Assembly (NCBI GenBank): GCA_947471745.1
Contig: CANJKZ010000092.1
Location: 1,612,001 to 1,676,000 of the forward strand
Origin: Closterium sp. Naga37s-1
Lineage: Eukaryota > Streptophyta > Zygnematophyceae > Desmidiales > Closteriaceae
DNA length: 64,000 bases
Direction of reading: 5' to 3'
The translations under genes were made by a program, and so were the position numbers. The number at the start of each line of letters is the position of its first letter. Positions within the stretch are counted from its first letter, which is position 1. The notes beneath the pieces were generated by a model, which was not told where the DNA came from, did not search any database, and worked only from the letters and a program-made list of their open reading frames with translations. Of the stretch, positions 42,300 to 53,949 are shown piece by piece.

Positions 42300-43255
42300 C
42301 GCTTCGCTCCTGCCCGAGTTGCGCCCCGTGTGCCCACCCTACCGTCGCGCCCTCTCACGGCCCCTTACGACCCCTTCGCGTCGCGTTTAGCGGCCCCTCT
42401 CACGGCCCCTCGCGCCGCCCTTACGGCCCCTCGCGCCACCCTTACGGCCCCTCGCGCCGCCCTTACGGCCCCTTACGGCCCCTCGCGCCGCCCGTCGGCC
42501 CCTCGCGCCGCCCTTAGCGGCCCCTTACGGCCCCTCGCGCCGTCCCTAACGGCCCCTCGTGCGGCCCCTTACACCCCTTACGGCCCCTTCCGCGGCCCCT
42601 TACGGCCCCTTAAGGCCCCCTCGCGCCGCCCTTAGCGGCCCCTTACGGCCCCTTACGGCCCGTCGCCGCCCTCCGCGGCCCCTCGTGCCGCCCTTCACGG
42701 CCCGTCGCCGCCCTCCGTGGCCCCTCGCGCCGCCCTTCCCGGCCCGTCGCCGCCCTCCGCGGCCCCTCGCGCCGCCCTTCACGGCCCCCCCTTCGCCGCC
42801 CTTTGCGGCCTCTCGCGGCCCTGTCGCCGCCCTTCCGGCCCGCCGTCCCCGCCCCTGCAGCAGCAGCCGCCGCAGTCCCTACAGCAGCGGCCGCCGCCGT
42901 CCCTGCAGCAGCAGCCGCCGCCGTTCCTGCAGCAGCAGCCGCCGCTGTCCCTGCAGCGGCAGCCGCCGCCGTCCCTGCAGCAGCAGCCGCAGCCGTCGCC
43001 AGCAGCAGCCGCCACCACCTCCCTCGGGGCCGCAGCTGCTGCCGCCGCTGACTGTACTCGCCGGTGCGCCTCGGCCCTACCGGCGCGCCTCGGCCCTCCT
43101 CTGCTGGTGCGCCTCGGCCCTACCTGCGCGCCTCGGCCCGCCCCTGCCGGTGCGCCTCGGCCCTGCCCCACCACTTGCGGCTCTCTGCCCTGGTAAGAGT
43201 ATCGCCGCACTGCTGCCACTGCTGCTACTGCCCCTAGCGTGCTACTACTGCTGTC
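42300..43255 (+). repeat. Copia-2 GC-rich leader
   Basis: GCGGCCCCTTACGGCCCCTC-type repeats at 42370-42800 and GCAGCAGCCGCCGCCGTCCC units at 42855-43000. Frames are open through composition (up to 241 codons). No protein is recognised. Confidence 0.75.
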
Positions 43256-46200
43256 ATGGCTACCCCCAGCGTTCTTGTCTTTGATGTTGAGGGTCGGGCT
43301 GTTGACTTTGAGGTCTGGGTCGATGATCTGCTGCTTTTCCTACAGTGCGATAGGAAAGATGGCCTCTCACTGTTCGATCTCACGTCTGGCGCCTCTCCTG
43401 CCCCTGCTGCCGATGCTGACAGCGCTGTTCGCTCCCAGTGGGCCACACGCGATGCTGCTGCCCGTCTTGCTGTGCGTAGTCACTTGCCGTCCTCTGAGCG
43501 TGCGCACTTTAGTCAGTACAAGAGTGCTAAGACCTTGTACGACGCTGTCATTGCACGCTACTCTTCCCCTGCCACTGCTGCTCTTAGCCGCCTCATGCTG
43601 CCGTACCTGTTCCCTGACCTAGCCACCTTTCCCACAGTCGCTGACCTCATTACGCACCTTCGCACTAGTGACGCCCGCTACCGCGCTGCGCTTCCTGCTG
43701 AGTTCTGCGCCAAGAACCCCCCCCCATGTACATCACCCTCTACTACCTAGTCACCCGGCTCCCTGACTCCCTTCGCTCAGTCAGGGACCACTTCCTCTCG
43801 GTCTGCCCCACCACACTCACTGTTGACCTCCTCGAGGAGCGCCTCCTGGCAGCAGAGAAGAGTATAGTCGCTGTAGGAGCCTCTCGTGGTGACCCTCGTG
43901 CCCCCTTCTTTGAGGGGTGCTCCCCCTCCCCCCTTTTGCCCTCTATTGCCTCTGCTGCTGCCGTCGACTTAGTTGGCACCGAGTCGGTCGGCGCTGTGTC
44001 TGCCCCTAGTGGGAGACGCCGCACCGGCAAGGGCAAGGGGGGCAAGGGCGCTGGAGGGGCTGGCGGGGGTGGTGGAGGTGGCGGTGGAGGCGGCGGAGGG
44101 AGTGGGGGTGGCGGTGGGGGTGGTAGCTGGGGTGGGGGCTTCGGTGGCGGCGGTGGAGGCGGAGGCGGCGGCGGCGGTGGTGGTGGCGGTGGGAGCGGAG
44201 GCGGTGGCGGTGGCGGCGGTGGCGGAGGTGGCGGCGGTGGAGGTGGAGCTGGTCGGGGTGGCTCTGCGCAGCGGGACGGCTTCGGTGGTGGTCAGCGCCA
44301 GCAGCAGCAGCGCACTCGTGAGACCCCGCCCCCCGAGCAGCTTCGTGAGTGGTACGCTGCGCGTCAGCGGGGTGGGGGTACTGGTCCTTGTGCCTACGTC
44401 CTGCGTACCGGCGACCGCACTGGTGAGCCGTGCGGTGGCCCGCACACCACCCAGCGCTGCTTTGGCCGCCTGACGGACGCTTGGCGTCTCCAGTTCCCTG
44501 ACGCCACTGAGATCCCCCGCTGGGGCGAGCTGCTTAGGTCGGGGGTTGCTATCTTTGATCTAGACTATGATGCTATTCTTGCTGCCATGTATGTTGTGTC
44601 TACTAGTGATGAGGGTGACTGTTACCTGTGTGTTCCGCCTGACCCGGGCATTGAGGCTGCTGCCCCAGGTGCTGGTGAGTCTGCTCTCTCAGGTACCACC
44701 TCGGCTCAGGCCTTGCACACTTTCACCCTTGACTCGGGTGCTTCCCGCTCTTTCTTCCGAGACCGCACCACACTTACGCCGCTTAGTCGGCGGTTGCGGT
44801 TGTCAGAATGTTATAATTGTCTAGCCTGCAGTGGGGTACTCTATAGCGAGTACAACCCAATTTGGGTTTCCTATATGTATGCCAACTGCTGCTAGTGCAA
44901 ACCCCTCCTTTCTTCATTCTTACTTTCTACTGCTAGTTCTGACATGCTATCAGAGCAGGTCGATCCCCTTGGGTCGATCCTGTGGGTGGGCCCACCACCT
45001 AATGCTTCCGCTGCTTTACCTCCTGTCGTGCGCCTCGGGTGCGCGACGACTTCTTCCTGCCGTGCGCTCGGGGCGCGCGGCGGTTTTCTGCCCGCCGAGT
45101 GCCCCGTGGCGCGCGGCGGTTTTCTGCATGGCGCGCCCCCCGTCGGCCCTCGCGTCGCCTCAGGGGATCCGCGCGCGCCCCCTGTCGGCTCTCGCGCTGC
45201 CCCGCTGGACCCGCGCGCGCCCCCCTCGTCGACCCTCGCGTCGCCCCCGGGGACCCGCACGCGCCCCCCGTCGGCTCTCGCCCTGCCCCGCTGGACCCGC
45301 GTGCGGCACTCCGTCGACCCACCCGCGAGCCGCCCCTGGACCCGCACGCGACCCCCGTCGACCCTCGCGTCGCCCCCGGGGACCCGCGAGCCGCCCCTGA
45401 AGCCGTGCGCGACCCCCCCGCTGCCCCGTCGCGGCGCCCTGGGGGGCCGCGCCCGGCCCCTCGCTGCCCCATGGTGGCGCCCTGGGGGCCGCGCGCCTTC
45501 CCCCTCGCCGTCCCCCGCGCTCCTTCCCCGTGCCACCCGTTTTAGGGTTTGGGGGTGGGGAGTGTGGGGGTGGCGGTTGTGGGGGTGCTCGTTGTGTGCG
45601 CCGTCCCCTACTCCTCCTCCTCCTCCGTCTCCCGCTGCTGCAGCTGCCGCTCAGGGGGGTGTGTGTGTGGGGAGCCGAAGGAGTGGTGCTAGGGGGGTGA
45701 AGGGGGAGTGGAGCTAGGGGTGAAGCAGGGGGTGTGTGTCAGGGGGGGTGGGACTGTTTGGGGAGGCTGAGAGGAGGCTGCCGTCTTGTCGTCCGCAGCA
45801 CCTGTAGTCCGGGGCGCTGTCCTGGTAGCCCAGAGAGCCTGCTGCGCCTGTCGCCCGTGGGTCCGTTGCTCCTTTAGCTCCTCGTAGCCCGTGAGCCAGT
45901 TACTCCAGTAGTCCGGGGCGCTGTCCCGGTAGCCACTGTGCCAGCCGCTCCTGTTGCCCGTGTGTCTGCAGCTTCAGCCGTCGTCTCCCATCTTCTCTCC
46001 TCTCACTCTCCCTCCTCCTCCTCACTTGCCCGCTGTGACTACCACTAGCTTGCTCATTGTGCTGATTACACCCCACTTTGGCTATGGGGGTGTGTCAGAA
46101 TGTTATAATTGTCTAGCTTGCAGTGGGGTACTCTATAGCGAGTACAACCCAATTAGGGTTTCCTATATGTATGCCAACTTCTGCTAGTGCAAACCCCTCC

Positions 46201-49200
46201 TTTCTTCATTCTTACTTTCTACTGCTAGTTCTGACAGCGGTCTCCCTGGCGGACCCCTCTGGGGGTCCTGTCCTTGCACACTTCTCCACCGTCTTACCGT
46301 GTCCGGCGGCCCCCTCTGGCACCCTGTCAGGTCTCTACCTCCCCTCGTTCTCCACGAACTTGGTGAGTGGTGCTGACCTACAAGATGGGGGGGTTGACCA
46401 GTTCACTCCTGCGAGTCAGCGGGTGACCCACTGTACTTGTGCTCGGACGGGCCGACACTTGGCCACGTTTACCCGTCAGCCGGGGTCGAGCCTGTACACA
46501 CTGACTACTGAGTCTCCTCCGGTCGCTGAGTCTGGTCAGGTAGCTGCGTCGGGTCAGGTGTTTGCTGCGGCGTCCAGGACTGGTCCTGAGTCCGCTCCCT
46601 GCTCGTGTCGTCTCCTGTCCCACCGGACTCTCCTCTGGCACCACCGCCTTGGTCACCCCTCCTTGCCTCGTCTCCGAGGCATGGCCTCTTGTTACCTCGT
46701 CTCTGGTCTTCCCCGGTCCCTCCCTCCCCTCCCTCCGGGGCCTGCCCCCACCTGCGTTCCCTGCGTCGAGGGGCGGCAGCGCGCCGCTCCTCACTCCTCC
46801 GAGTTTCCTCCGACAGAGGCTCCACTGCAGACTCTTCACATGGACGTGTGGGGCCCCGCCCGCGTCCGTGGACAGGGTCACGAGCGTTACTTCCTGTTGG
46901 TGGTTGACGACTACTCGCGTTACACCACGGTGTTCCCCTTGCGCAGCAAGGGTGACGTCACTGAGGTGTTGATCGACTGGATCCGCGCAGCTCGTCTCCA
47001 GCTCAGAGAGAGTTTCGGCTCGGACTTTCCTGTTCTGCGTCTGCACTCTGACAGAGGCGGGGAGTTTTCCTCTGGCCTTCTGGGAGCCTTCTGTCGTGCA
47101 CAGGGCATCCGCTAGACGTTCACGCTTCCGGCCTCTCCACAGCAAAATGGGATTGCTGAGCGCCGCATTGGCATGGTCGTGGATGTCGCTCGTACGTCCA
47201 TGATCCATGCGGCTGCTCCCCATTTTCTGTGGCCGTTCGCGGTTCAGTACGCGGCGCATCAGATCAACCTTCAGCCCCGGGTCTCCTTGCCGGAGACCTC
47301 TCCCACCTTGCGGTGGACAGGGAAGGTTGGCGATGCGCTGCGTTTCGTGTCTGGGGATCTCGGGCGTTTGTCCGCGACTTGTCTGCGGACAAACTGTCCC
47401 CCCGTGCTGTTCCCTGCGTCTTCCTTGGCTTCCCCCCTGACGCGCCTGGGTGGCAGTTCTACCACCCCACCTCGCGCCGTGTTCTGTCCTCCCAGGACGT
47501 CACGTTTGACGAGTCGGTTCCCTACTACCGTCTCTTCCCCTACCGCACTGCGCCCCTTCCCCCGCCGCCGCTCTTCCTCGCGCCAGGTCCCCCTCCGGTA
47601 GACCCTCTCCCCCCTCAGGGTCCTGCCCCGTCAGGTGTGTCCCAGGTAGACGCTGTCGAGCCTGTTGAGGTAGCTGTTGACTCTGGTGCTGCTAGGGGTG
47701 CTGAGCCTGCGGGTGCGGGGTCTGGGGGTGCTGAGCCTGGAGGTGCTGAGTCTGGGGGTGCGGAGCCTGGGGGAGCGGAGCCTGGGGGTGCTGAGCCTGG
47801 GGGGGCGGAGCCTCGGGGTGCGGAGCCTGGGGGTGCTGAGTCTGGGGGTACTTCGGGTACTTCGTCTCGGCGGGAGCTACCCTCTCCACAGGAGCTGCGC
47901 GAGTGGTTTGCCAGGCGCTGGAGTCGTGCTGCTGGAGCTGGAGGTGCAGCTGTTGCTGCCGACCCTACGGTCGACGCTGGAGGTGCTGGAGCCACTGGTC
48001 CTGGAGGTGCTCGTACTGGCGGTACTGGAGCTGCTGGAACTGGGGGTGCTGCTGGGACTACTGGAGTTGGTCCTCCTGGAGGTACTGTTGGTGCTGCTGG
48101 GGGTACTGGAGCTGCTGGTGCTGCTGGGGGTACTGGAGCTGCTGGGGGTGCTCGTGCTGGAGGTACTGCTAGGGCTGGTGCTTCTGAGGGTGCTGGCGTT
48201 GGCGCTGCTGGAGCTGGAGGTGCTGCTGGCGCTGGTGCTCCCGCTGGGGGTACTGGTGCTGTCCTTGCTGGTTTTGGAGGCGCTGCTCGGCCGCGGCCGT
48301 ACTTCGTTCCGCTCCTTGAGCAGGTTCTTGGTCTCCCGCCTTCTACTGGTCCTCCTCCCTTAGAGTGTCCACAGCCTGTCCAGTCGCGGTCACAGTTAGA
48401 GCCTGCCTCCTCACTGCCTGCTCCTTCTCCCTACGCTGGTCCTACCGGAGGTCTTGCTGAGCGCCGTGCGCCTGCGTCTCGTCCCGCGTCGCCTGTTCGT
48501 GCTGTTCGCGCTAGTCGTCGTGCTCCGCGTCAGCGTCCTCCTGCGGTCCCAGGCACGCACTAGATGGCACTGCGACCTTCCACTGCTCCGCAGCGTGTCC
48601 CTTTGCCGTCTCCTCCAGAGTCCTCTCTTCCTGCTCTTGCTGACCCGGATTCTGACTCTCTTCGTGCTGCCAGTCCTACTGTCACGCGTCTCCTGGCTAC
48701 TGTTGTCACTGACCCTTCCTTTGAGTCCACTGCTGCGTCTGCCTTAGTTGCTGAGCTTGTCGACTTTGCTGCTCACTGTCGTCTAGACTACGCTGCTAGT
48801 CTTTTTGCTGAGTCTGAGTCTGTCTGTCCTCCGTCCGTCCGGGGTGAGTGTGCTCTTAGCACGGACGTCCTTGAGGACAGGCAGGAGGAGTTCCAGTGTT
48901 TTGCTGCTACTTTGCCTCATCTCGTGTCCATGCTGATTGCCCCTGAGGGAGACCCGGATGCACCAGACAACGCGACTCCTCGATCGTACGCTGAGGCGAT
49001 CGAGGGTCCCTACTCCTCACAGTGGCAGTCAGCCATGGACGCAGAGATGGCTTCCTGGAAGTCCACATGCACCTACGTCGACGAGGTTCCCCCACCTGGG
49101 GCGAACATCGTCAGTGGCATGTGGATTTTCAGGGTGAAGCGGCCGCCGGGTTCTCCGCCTGTCTTCAAGGCGCGTTACGTGGCTCGAGGCTTCAGTCAGC

Positions 49201-50510
49201 GGCAGGGAGTTGACTACTTTCAGACCTTCTCTCCCACCCCGAAGATGACCACTCTTCGGGTGCTGCTACACATAGCCGCTCAGCGTGAATACGAGCTTCA
49301 CTCTCTTGACTTTAGCACAGCTTTCTTGCAGGGCAGCCTGCACGAGGAGATCTGGCTGCGCCGCCCACCTGGCTTCACTGGGTCGTTTCCTCCTGGTACC
49401 CAGTGGAGCCTCCGGCGGCCAGTCTACGGTCTCCGCCAGGCGCCCCGTGAGTGGCACGACACATTGAGGACTACACTTGCGGCTCTTGGGTTTGCTCCTT
49501 CTACTGCCGACCCGTCGCTGTTTCTGCGCACCGACACCTCCCTGCCGCCATTCTACATCCTCGTGTACGTCGACGACTTGGTCTTTGCCACTGCTGACAC
49601 TGCTGGAATCGCCCACGTGAAGTCCGAGCTGCAGAAGAGGCACACGTGCACAGACCTGGGTGAACTGCGCAGCTACCTTGGCTTGCAGATCACCCGGGAC
49701 AGAGCACAGCGCACCATCACCCTGACTCAGTCATACATGGTGCAGCAGGTCCTTCAGCGCTTCGACTTCACGTACTCCTCGCCTCAGGCCACTCCTCTGT
49801 CTACTCGCCACTCGCTCTCAGCTCTGCCTTCGAATGAGTCCGTAGAGCCGAGTGGCCCGTACCCAGAGCTTGTTGGCTGCCTCATGTACCTGATGACCTG
49901 CACACGACCTGACCTTGCATACCCTCTTAGCATCTTGGCACGCTATGTTGCTCCTGGGAGACACCGACCAGAGCACATGGCTGCTGCGAAGAGGGTGTTG
50001 CGCTACTTGTGCAGTACGTCGGGCATGGGGCTAGTGCTTGGAGGGCGGCGTTCAGTGGCCCTCACAGGTCACGCAGACGCTTCTTGGGCTGACGACCAGG
50101 CTACGCAGCGGTCGTCACAGGGTTACACCTTCAGCCTTGGTTCTGGCTCTGTTTCGTGGCGGTCTACCCGCTCGTCTTCTGTTCTCGGCTCCAGCTGTGA
50201 GGCTGAGATCTACGCAGGGGCCATGGCTGCACAGGAGTTACGCTGGCTCACCTACCTGCTGACCGACCTGGGAGAGCCGCCTCGTTCTCCTCCAGTTCTG
50301 TACGTAGACAACAAGGCCATGCTGGCCTTGTGTCGGGAGCACAGACTGGAGCACAGAACGAAGCACATTGCTCTTCGCTACTTCCTTGCTCGTGAGCTGC
50401 AGCAGCGTGGTCAGCTGCGCCTTGCTTACGTGGCCTCTCAGCCAACACTGCTGATATCTTTACCAAGGCACTTCAGCCTTGTGATCATCAGCGCTTTTGT
50501 ACGATGCTAG
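43256..50510 (+). pseudogene. Copia-2 Gag-Pol (broken)
   Basis: It starts MATPSVLVFDVEGRAVDFEV as in Copia-1. Lesions seen: a C-run of 9 instead of 10 before MYITLYY (43717-43725), the insertion at 44801-46236, a one-base loss beside it, TAG at 47113-47115 (GIR stop TFTLP), a frame change near 47340, TAG at 48561-48563, and a one-base loss near 50440 in the RNase H end. Zinc-like C-x13-C-x3-H-x4-C, DSGAS, HHRLGHPS, integrase, YVDD and RNase H motifs are otherwise kept. Confidence 0.92.
44801..46236 (+). mobile_element. Non-autonomous copia-type element nested in Copia-2
   Basis: The 144-bp LTRs 44801-44944 and 46093-46236 differ at three positions by eye (TGTCAGAATG..TTCTGACA). The TSD GCGGT is at 44796-44800 and 46237-46241. 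TGCTATCAGAGC follows the 5' LTR (primer site, one mismatch), and GCTATGGGGGTG precedes the 3' LTR. The internal 1148 bp encode no gag or pol motif: a GC-rich repetitive part (CGCGTCGCCCCCGGGGACCC type, with a 257-codon Pro/Arg-rich frame at 44944-45717) and a plainer 3' part. It must rely on enzymes of other copia elements. Confidence 0.92.
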
Positions 50511-50873
50511 GTCTTGTGCCTACTTGGCCTCACTTGCTCACTTCTTGACCTTGCTTGTACTGTGATCTGTCTATACCTGCACTTGCTTGTTTACTCTTAT
50601 ATATGATCTTGCATGTGAACTGGCCTGTTGGCCTTGAACTTGTGCTCAGAATGTGTGGTGACGTTGTGATCCACCCTGAGCTTGCTTTGCTTTGCTTGAC
50701 TGGTCTTGTGACCCCTTGTTCTCCCCCACTTTGCCTATGGGTGTGTGTCAGATTTATATGACTTAGCCTGTGTAGGCTATAGTGGGGTAGCACAATATAT
50801 GGGGTACAATATTTCTAGGGTTTGTACTTGTACCCAACCTCACACTAGTCAAATCATTCCTCGTTTCTTCACA

Positions 50874-52390
50874 AGACGGTGCAATGGAGAGTTGACGGTT
50901 CATGTCCCATGGGTTGCGTGGTGGCATGATGTCTTCGGCTGGAGGTGGTGGTGTGGGCACGCGCGGTGGACGGCCAAGGGGAGCAACAATTGGTGCAGTT
51001 TCTTCCTCCGTTTCCCCCTTTTGCTCTTCACGGCTGCGTGAGGCGACCCACTCTCCCCATCCGCCGCTGGATGTGCCCTACATACCATTGGCGCAGGCCC
51101 AACAACATTGACATGCCTTCGTCAAGATCTTCTTACAAAATCGTCCGCCTTCGTCGGGTGCTCATGAGCTCCAACGTTGACATGCCTTTGTCCAACGGCG
51201 CGAGTCGCTTACCTTCCTTGATCTCGTCTAATCCCGCGCCGGTGACGTTGCGCCTGAGGTAGTGGGAGTGTGGCAATCTCTGCAAATGCTGTCAGGCCCG
51301 GATTGTGCAGGTCTGTCTCGCACACGTGCTGATGGTGTGACACCCAAGGTCTGCCATCCTTGGGTGCTTCCATTCGGACCGTGGGATGCAGTCGAAGTGG
51401 AGAGGAACGAGGTCACTCAACTCGTCTCTATTGCCGCTGCATTTCTGGATGTCAAAGTCAAGCACATGCACCCCATTGAGCGAGCTCGTCCGAGGTATTT
51501 GCGCAGCTTGTCGGGGGTGCGAAGTGAATGAGGATGTCACACGTTTGCATGTCTACTCCGCAATCCACCAGCTGCGATGCCAAAAGCAGGTTAAAGGGCA
51601 GGTCCTAAATGACGAGCACGTCGTTTAACGTAATATGAGCGTTATTTTCATGTGCATTTAGCACGACGATCCCGTACGCACATGCGCACATGCTTTCATT
51701 GTTCGCAACAGCTGTCGGCGTACTACGTGTTGTGGTGGTTGTCCACGTTGCATGTGAGTAATGCAAGACGTGGTGTTATGATGCGTGGTTCGTTTGCGTG
51801 CAATCCAGTCAGTAGGTGTCGGTTTAGTCGTGTTCGTCCTTGTCATTGAAGTCGTGATCCGAAGTGAACGGGTTGTTCCACGCGAAAGGGAAAATTGGAT
51901 CTGAGGCAGTTTCCGGCGACTGGGTTCGTACGCGACAGCGAACTATTCCCCTTGTATGCAGTATCACCATGTTGCTGGTGACATTTATGGCGCCTCTAGG
52001 TTGTGCCGACCATTGCTACTGTCGAAGTTCGGCTGGTGTTTTTGGACGCGCGGTGTAGGCTGGAAACCTTGAGCTTGACGTGTGTCTTATCACACATCTT
52101 GTCAGCCGACCCAGTCGTTTGATTGAGTGGAGTTTGGGTGAGTGTTGAAGCGGAAACTGCATCACTCTGTTGACTGCAAAAAAACCTTGGTCGTCGCTCG
52201 TCTTTACTTTCGGTGTCAAAGGCGGAATCGTTCTCGTCGCGGTGCGGGACAATCTTTGTGCGTATCCATTTCTTGATGTTCGATGGGAAATGCGTTGCAA
52301 AGGGAGGCTTCTAGGATAACTCCTTGTTGCCAGAAAAGTGCCTTTGCAGGGTCTCCACTCAGGTCCGAGCTCAGCGAGCACGATATTGAC
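50874..52390 (-). pseudogene. Copia-B remnant, gag side (right fragment)
   Basis: Sequence resuming after the Copia-2 TSD in the orientation of the 40.6-42.1 kb fragment. In reverse it reads GRPPRVPTPPPPAEDIMPP near 50940 and broken frames upstream with no motif I can name with certainty. Assignment to the same element rests on the TSD joint and orientation. Confidence 0.5.
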
Positions 52391-53025
52391 AAATATGTAT
52401 TTGGAGATAGTACCCCCGTGCTTCGCGATTTGATCGCGTATGCTCCGGCAACGGTTGATAAAATAAGTTATCTTTCTCCCCAGGCCCCATTTTTGTTGAC
52501 CACTATTTGGGACCTAGAAGCTCTAAGCACGCCTTTAATACACACTAGTTACTCCCCACGGGGTCACCTCCAAGGGTCCTCGGGTGCCTGGCAAAGCCAG
52601 CCCCTAACCAAGGGTCCGTGTTTGTCGAGGGACGCACTAAGTGCAAATCCAATCGCGTGCACTAGAACGCTCCCAAACTCGTTTGCGCAGCGTTGACGAC
52701 GAATTGGCTCGTATGCAGAATCAGCTCTTCACGTCAATACGATGATAGAGCAATATTCACTCACAAAAGGATTGATTACAATCAAGCACAAGCACGCATA
52801 TATAGAAATCACTACGCACTAGCAAAGACAAACATTAAACAGTTATAAAACTGTAATTCAGACTTCACCAGGTTGTCTTGGAGAAACGGTTACCCAACTT
52901 CTGCTTCATTTGGCTTGATTCGCCACCTTAGAAATAACTGTCTTCAAGTTACATGTCTGCCAATTGCCCCTGCTGACTCCTCTCGCGAACGATCATGAAC
53001 GCACAAGTAGAATCATGAACGCTCG
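52391..53025. other. Unassigned sequence with scattered perfect palindromes
   Basis: No gene is recognised. Short hairpins CCCC-AC-GGGG (52554-52563), CTGGC-AAA-GCCAG (52588-52600) and GCACT-A-AGTGC (52634-52644) precede the denser cluster. Confidence 0.5.
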
Positions 53026-53451
53026 TGTGGGAATTCCAGTTTTCCCACAGTTTACAGTTGTAAAACGGATATTTCCGTTTTGTACCTGTAATGCGAACTG
53101 TTCAGTTAGGCGCGCTGCTTTCCCGTGAAGTTTCTCTGTGCCACGTCACAAAAGGACACGCTCGAGATTCAACTGAAATCTCGAGTCAATCCCGAGCACC
53201 CCTCGGGATCCCTCGGCACCCCCCGAAACACACGCGCACTCCTCAGGTGCGCAATCATGCACGACCGACATTCGGTCGTGCTGTACAGCGCCAGGACGTG
53301 TGTCGTCCTGCGCGAGGGCAGGGCGATCATTCGCCCTGTCCTGTTGCGGACGTGCCTCCTGCGCACGCTCACAACAGTGCGAGCCACACGCGTGGGCCCT
53401 CAGGACCCACACGCGAGATCTGGACCCACACGCGCGGTCCAGATTCTCGCG
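53026..53451. repeat. Cluster of consecutive, unrelated perfect hairpins
   Basis: Perfect stems (arm, loop, arm): TGTGGGAA 53026-53049; TTTACA 53051-53064; AAAACGGA 53062-53081; AACTG 53096-53107; CTCGAGATT 53161-53185; ATCCCGAG 53189-53209; GCGCAC 53234-53252; GCACGACCGA 53259-53281 (3-nt loop); CAGGACG 53292-53310; CAGGGCGA 53319-53338; ATCTGGACC 53418-53444, extended by CGCGAG/CTCGCG past a one-base bulge to 53412-53451. Imperfect hairpins fill 53362-53384 and 53389-53415. Stem sequences differ from each other; loops are 2-9 nt. No protein-coding signal. Confidence 0.85.
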
Positions 53452-53519
53452 CGCTTTTACCTTGACCAGCGACACAAAAATCTGAGCACTCAAAAACCAC
53501 TCGCCACTCAAATAAACAC

Positions 53520-53765
53520 TCATGTAAATGCATGAACAAAACATGAACAACATGAACGAAACACAAACAGTCATGAGCAAACATGAGCGCACACGAACGA
53601 ACGTGAAAACACATGAACGCTCATGAAGCTTGCACGAACAGCACGCGAACATTCATGACGCGAAGGCTCACGAAAACACATGATCACTCGGAACTTCACG
53701 CACATTCATGACACAACACGAACAACACGAAACACACACAAACAATCATGAAAACTCATGAATGC
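53520..53765. repeat. CATGAAC/CACGAAC-rich degenerate simple repeat
   Basis: About 240 bp dominated by ATGAAC, CATGAG and ACACGAA words with no fixed period. It follows the hairpin cluster. Two more isolated perfect hairpins, GAACCGC-TAAG-GCGGTTC (53795-53812) and GTGCAAAA-TACG-TTTTGCAC (53930-53949), lie just beyond it. Confidence 0.6.
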
Positions 53766-53949
53766 AACATCACACTAAAATGCACATAACTTAAGAACCG
53801 CTAAGGCGGTTCATAAACCGTAAACGCCAAAATGAAAAGCACACAAATGCGCATTCCACACCACATAAATTACCTTAAAACAAATACCTTCATATTTCAC
53901 CTTGCTCGACGAATAGGCGACAGGTTGACGTGCAAAATACGTTTTGCAC

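Larger units (their letters stand above)
42101..50873 (+). mobile_element. Copia-2: defective copia element with a nested insertion
   Basis: LTRs 42101-42225 (125 bp) and 50746-50873 (128 bp) differ only by a 3-nt indel. The TSD AGACG is at 42096-42100 and 50874-50878. TGGTATCGAGC after the 5' LTR is a primer site lacking one base of TGGTATCAGAGC. The leader (42226-43255) is GC-rich, and a 1436-bp element sits at 44801-46236. The coding region is related to Copia-1 but carries at least five lesions. Confidence 0.93.

Noticed and set aside
53026..53451. A CRISPR array
   Set aside because: The hairpins are not copies of one repeat and have no constant spacing; the setting is a eukaryotic nuclear genome.
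53091..53535. Coding frames of 124-168 codons over the hairpin cluster
   Set aside because: Frames in several registers overlap, without domains, and the sequence is dominated by inverted repeats.
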